The notes below the pieces were generated by a model. It was not told the DNA's origin. It worked only from the letters and a program-made list of their open reading frames with translations, and made no database searches. Made by a program: the position numbers and the translations under genes. From assembly GCA_003245395.1 (NCBI GenBank), contig QKDF01000180.1, forward strand, positions 1 to 5,680: a DNA stretch of 5,680 nucleotides. The letters run 5' to 3'. Positions within the stretch are counted from its first letter, which is position 1. Every line of letters begins with the position of its first letter. This document shows positions 4,347-5,680 of the stretch, piece by piece. Origin of the DNA: Clostridia bacterium. Its GTDB lineage: Bacteria; Bacillota; Clostridia; Oscillospirales; Oscillospiraceae.

Positions 4347-5680
4347 TTATTCATCCAAAAGGCCGATCTGTTTTTCCTCGGAGTCTTCCTCACGCACCAG
4401 TGCGCCGGCGGCAGGGAGTGCCCGCACACGGTAGCGGCTTTGATTGACAATGCTGCTGCCTTCCAAAGCCGTTACGCGATCCAGGTGATACCGGGGCTTG
4501 AGCGTCATCACCTGCACACCCTGGGTGGAGCGCGTCGTCTTGGGAGTGAGCTGTGCGGACGAGAAAATCAAAGCACGGGGCTCCGAGGACCAGACGACCA
4601 GTTCCTCCTCTTCGTCCAGGCGGCGGATGGCCGCCAGAGGCGATTTGTCGGAATATGCTCCGGTGAGTTTGCGGCGGTTGGAGGTGGTCTGGTAGGCGGA
4701 CATGGCCACTCTGGCGGCTTTGCCGTTTTCAAAGAAGAACAGCAGAGCGCCGGAATAATCGCCCGGCAGACAGGCGAACATTACGCTCTCCCCTTCGTCC
4801 ATGGAAAGCTTGGCGGGCAGATAGTCGCCCAGAACGCTGGCCTTGGCGTCGTCAAAGTCGCTTATCCGGCACTTGTAGACCTGACACCGGTCGGTGAAGA
4901 ACATGATCTCGGCGCGGTTGGTGATCTCGAAGCTCTGGGACGCGCCGTCTCCGTCCTTATATTTCTGCTCGCTGTTCATGCGCAGAGAGGCCGGCGTGAT
5001 CTTTTTGAAGTACCCCTCCCGGGACAAAAAGACCGTAACGGGGTAGTCCTCGACCCCGTCTTCCACATCAAAGGTCTCCACCTCGTGGCTGTACAGCAGC
5101 GTGGTGCGGCGAGGCTCACCGAATTTCTTCTCCACCTCACCCAGCTCGTCGATGAGGATTTTGCGAACTCGCTGGGGGCTTTGCAGAAGATCTTCCAGGT
5201 CATCAATCTCGTCCCGCAGGGCGTCGGTCTCCTGCACCCGCTTGAGGATGTATTCCTTGTTGATGTTGCGCAGCTTGATTTCCGCCACGTACTCGGCCTG
5301 CACCTGATCGATACCGAAGCCGATCATCAGGTTGGGGATGACCTCGGCTTCCTCCTCTGTTTCCCGGATGATGCGGATGGCTTTGTCAATGTCCAGCAGG
5401 ATGCGCTTGAGGCCTTTGAGCAGGTGCAGCTTTTCCTTTTTCTTTCCCAGGACGAAGTAGACCCGCCGCCGCACGGATTCCGTGCGCCAGGCGCACCATT
5501 CCTCCAGCAGCGCCCGCACGCCCAGCACCCGGGGCATGCCGCCGATGAGTACGTTGAAGTTGCAGCTGCAGGTGTCCTGCAGCGTGGTCTGGCGATAGAG
5601 CTTCGCCATCAGCTTGTCGGGGTCCACGCCCCGCTTGAGGTCGATGGTCAGCTTCAGACCGCTCAAGTCCGTCTCGTCAC
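4347..5680 (-). CDS. parC: Type IIA DNA topoisomerase subunit A, ParC-like, C-terminal part
   Basis: Subunit A of the ATP-dependent topoisomerase that cuts and rejoins both DNA strands. About 443 residues are visible. The frame runs off the right edge, so the N-terminal domain with catalytic tyrosine and quinolone region is not seen. The fragment opens at DETD with LSGLKLTIDLKRGVDPDKL behind it, then LYRQTTLQ, then the ALLEEWCAWRTESVRRR helix. A coiled coil follows, with QAEYVAEIKLRNINKEYIL at about 127-145, and then EPRRT (188-192). The C-terminal beta-pinwheel region covers about 195-425. Where gyrases carry the GyrA box (QRRGGxG type), this has QKYKDGD (4947-4967), so relaxation or decatenation by a ParC-like protein is more likely than gyrase. 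The tail is acidic (REEDSEEKQIGLLDE). The parC symbol is provisional, since the ParE partner is not in view. Confidence 0.93.
   Translation of the reverse strand, partial: DETDLSGLKLTIDLKRGVDPDKLMAKLYRQTTLQDTCSCNFNVLIGGMPRVLGVRALLEEWCAWRTESVRRRVYFVLGKKKEKLHLLKGLKRILLDIDKAIRIIRETEEEAEVIPNLMIGFGIDQVQAEYVAEIKLRNINKEYILKRVQETDALRDEIDDLEDLLQSPQRVRKILIDELGEVEKKFGEPRRTTLLYSHEVETFDVEDGVEDYPVTVFLSREGYFKKITPASLRMNSEQKYKDGDGASQSFEITNRAEIMFFTDRCQVYKCRISDFDDAKASVLGDYLPAKLSMDEGESVMFACLPGDYSGALLFFFENGKAARVAMSAYQTTSNRRKLTGAYSDKSPLAAIRRLDEEEELVVWSSEPRALIFSSAQLTPKTTRSTQGVQVMTLKPRYHLDRVTALEGSSIVNQSRYRVRALPAAGALVREEDSEEKQIGLLDE

Noticed and set aside
5666..5666. A TTG at 5666 as start of the topoisomerase fragment.
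   Set aside because: The frame stays open to the edge and encodes the conserved DETD before it, so the true start is outside the window.
1..5680. CRISPR arrays, insertion sequences, phage genes, attachment sites, riboswitches, toxin-antitoxin pairs.
   Set aside because: No spaced direct repeats, transposase or integrase motifs, structured leaders or small paired genes were seen on either strand.

Overview
The window looks like chromosomal DNA of a fairly GC-rich anaerobic Firmicute of the class Clostridia, most likely in or near the Oscillospiraceae (Oscillibacter/Flavonifractor-like gut bacteria). This is inferred from near-perfect AGGAGG ribosome binding sites, housekeeping sigma-A promoters, the CadC-type regulator, the YitT protein and a ParC-like topoisomerase without a GyrA box. 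No species can be named from the sequence alone. There is no sign of phage, insertion sequence, CRISPR array or integration site.

Left part (1-1321, minus strand): a heavy-metal resistance operon read right to left. A sigma-A promoter overlaps an ArsR/SmtB-type operator. It is followed by a CadC/SmtB-like repressor, a 73-residue stand-alone heavy-metal-associated (HMA) domain protein, and the N-terminal third of a Cd/Zn/Pb-type P1B ATPase that runs off the left edge. The three gene products form a classic circuit: metal releases the repressor, and the HMA protein and pump then bind and export the metal. The metal-binding domain, often fused to the pump, is here a separate gene.

Middle (1336-2047): a plus-strand PaaI-type hotdog thioesterase lies divergent to the metal operon. 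It ends at a strong hairpin that also serves as terminator for the convergent tRNA-Gly(GCC) gene. The tRNA has an almost consensus promoter whose -35 box lies in one arm of a perfect inverted repeat.

Right part (2076-5680, minus strand): a tightly packed run of four genes read right to left. They are the C-terminal two-thirds or so of a ParC-like type IIA topoisomerase A subunit (cut by the right edge), a YitT-family membrane protein, a stand-alone LUD-domain protein starting one base after the YitT stop, and a lipoprotein of unrecognised family with internal repeats and a Ser/Ala/acidic tail. The spacings (18, 1 and 38 bases) suggest one transcript, but the four products do not share an obvious pathway.

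Nearly every base is explained by these features; no uncoded stretch exceeds about 210 bases, and those hold the promoters, operator, terminator and tRNA. I found no convincing new multi-gene system. The points most worth a second look are the split HMA/ATPase pair, the repressor that keeps both known metal sites, the repeat-built lipoprotein, and the hairpin over the tRNA promoter.
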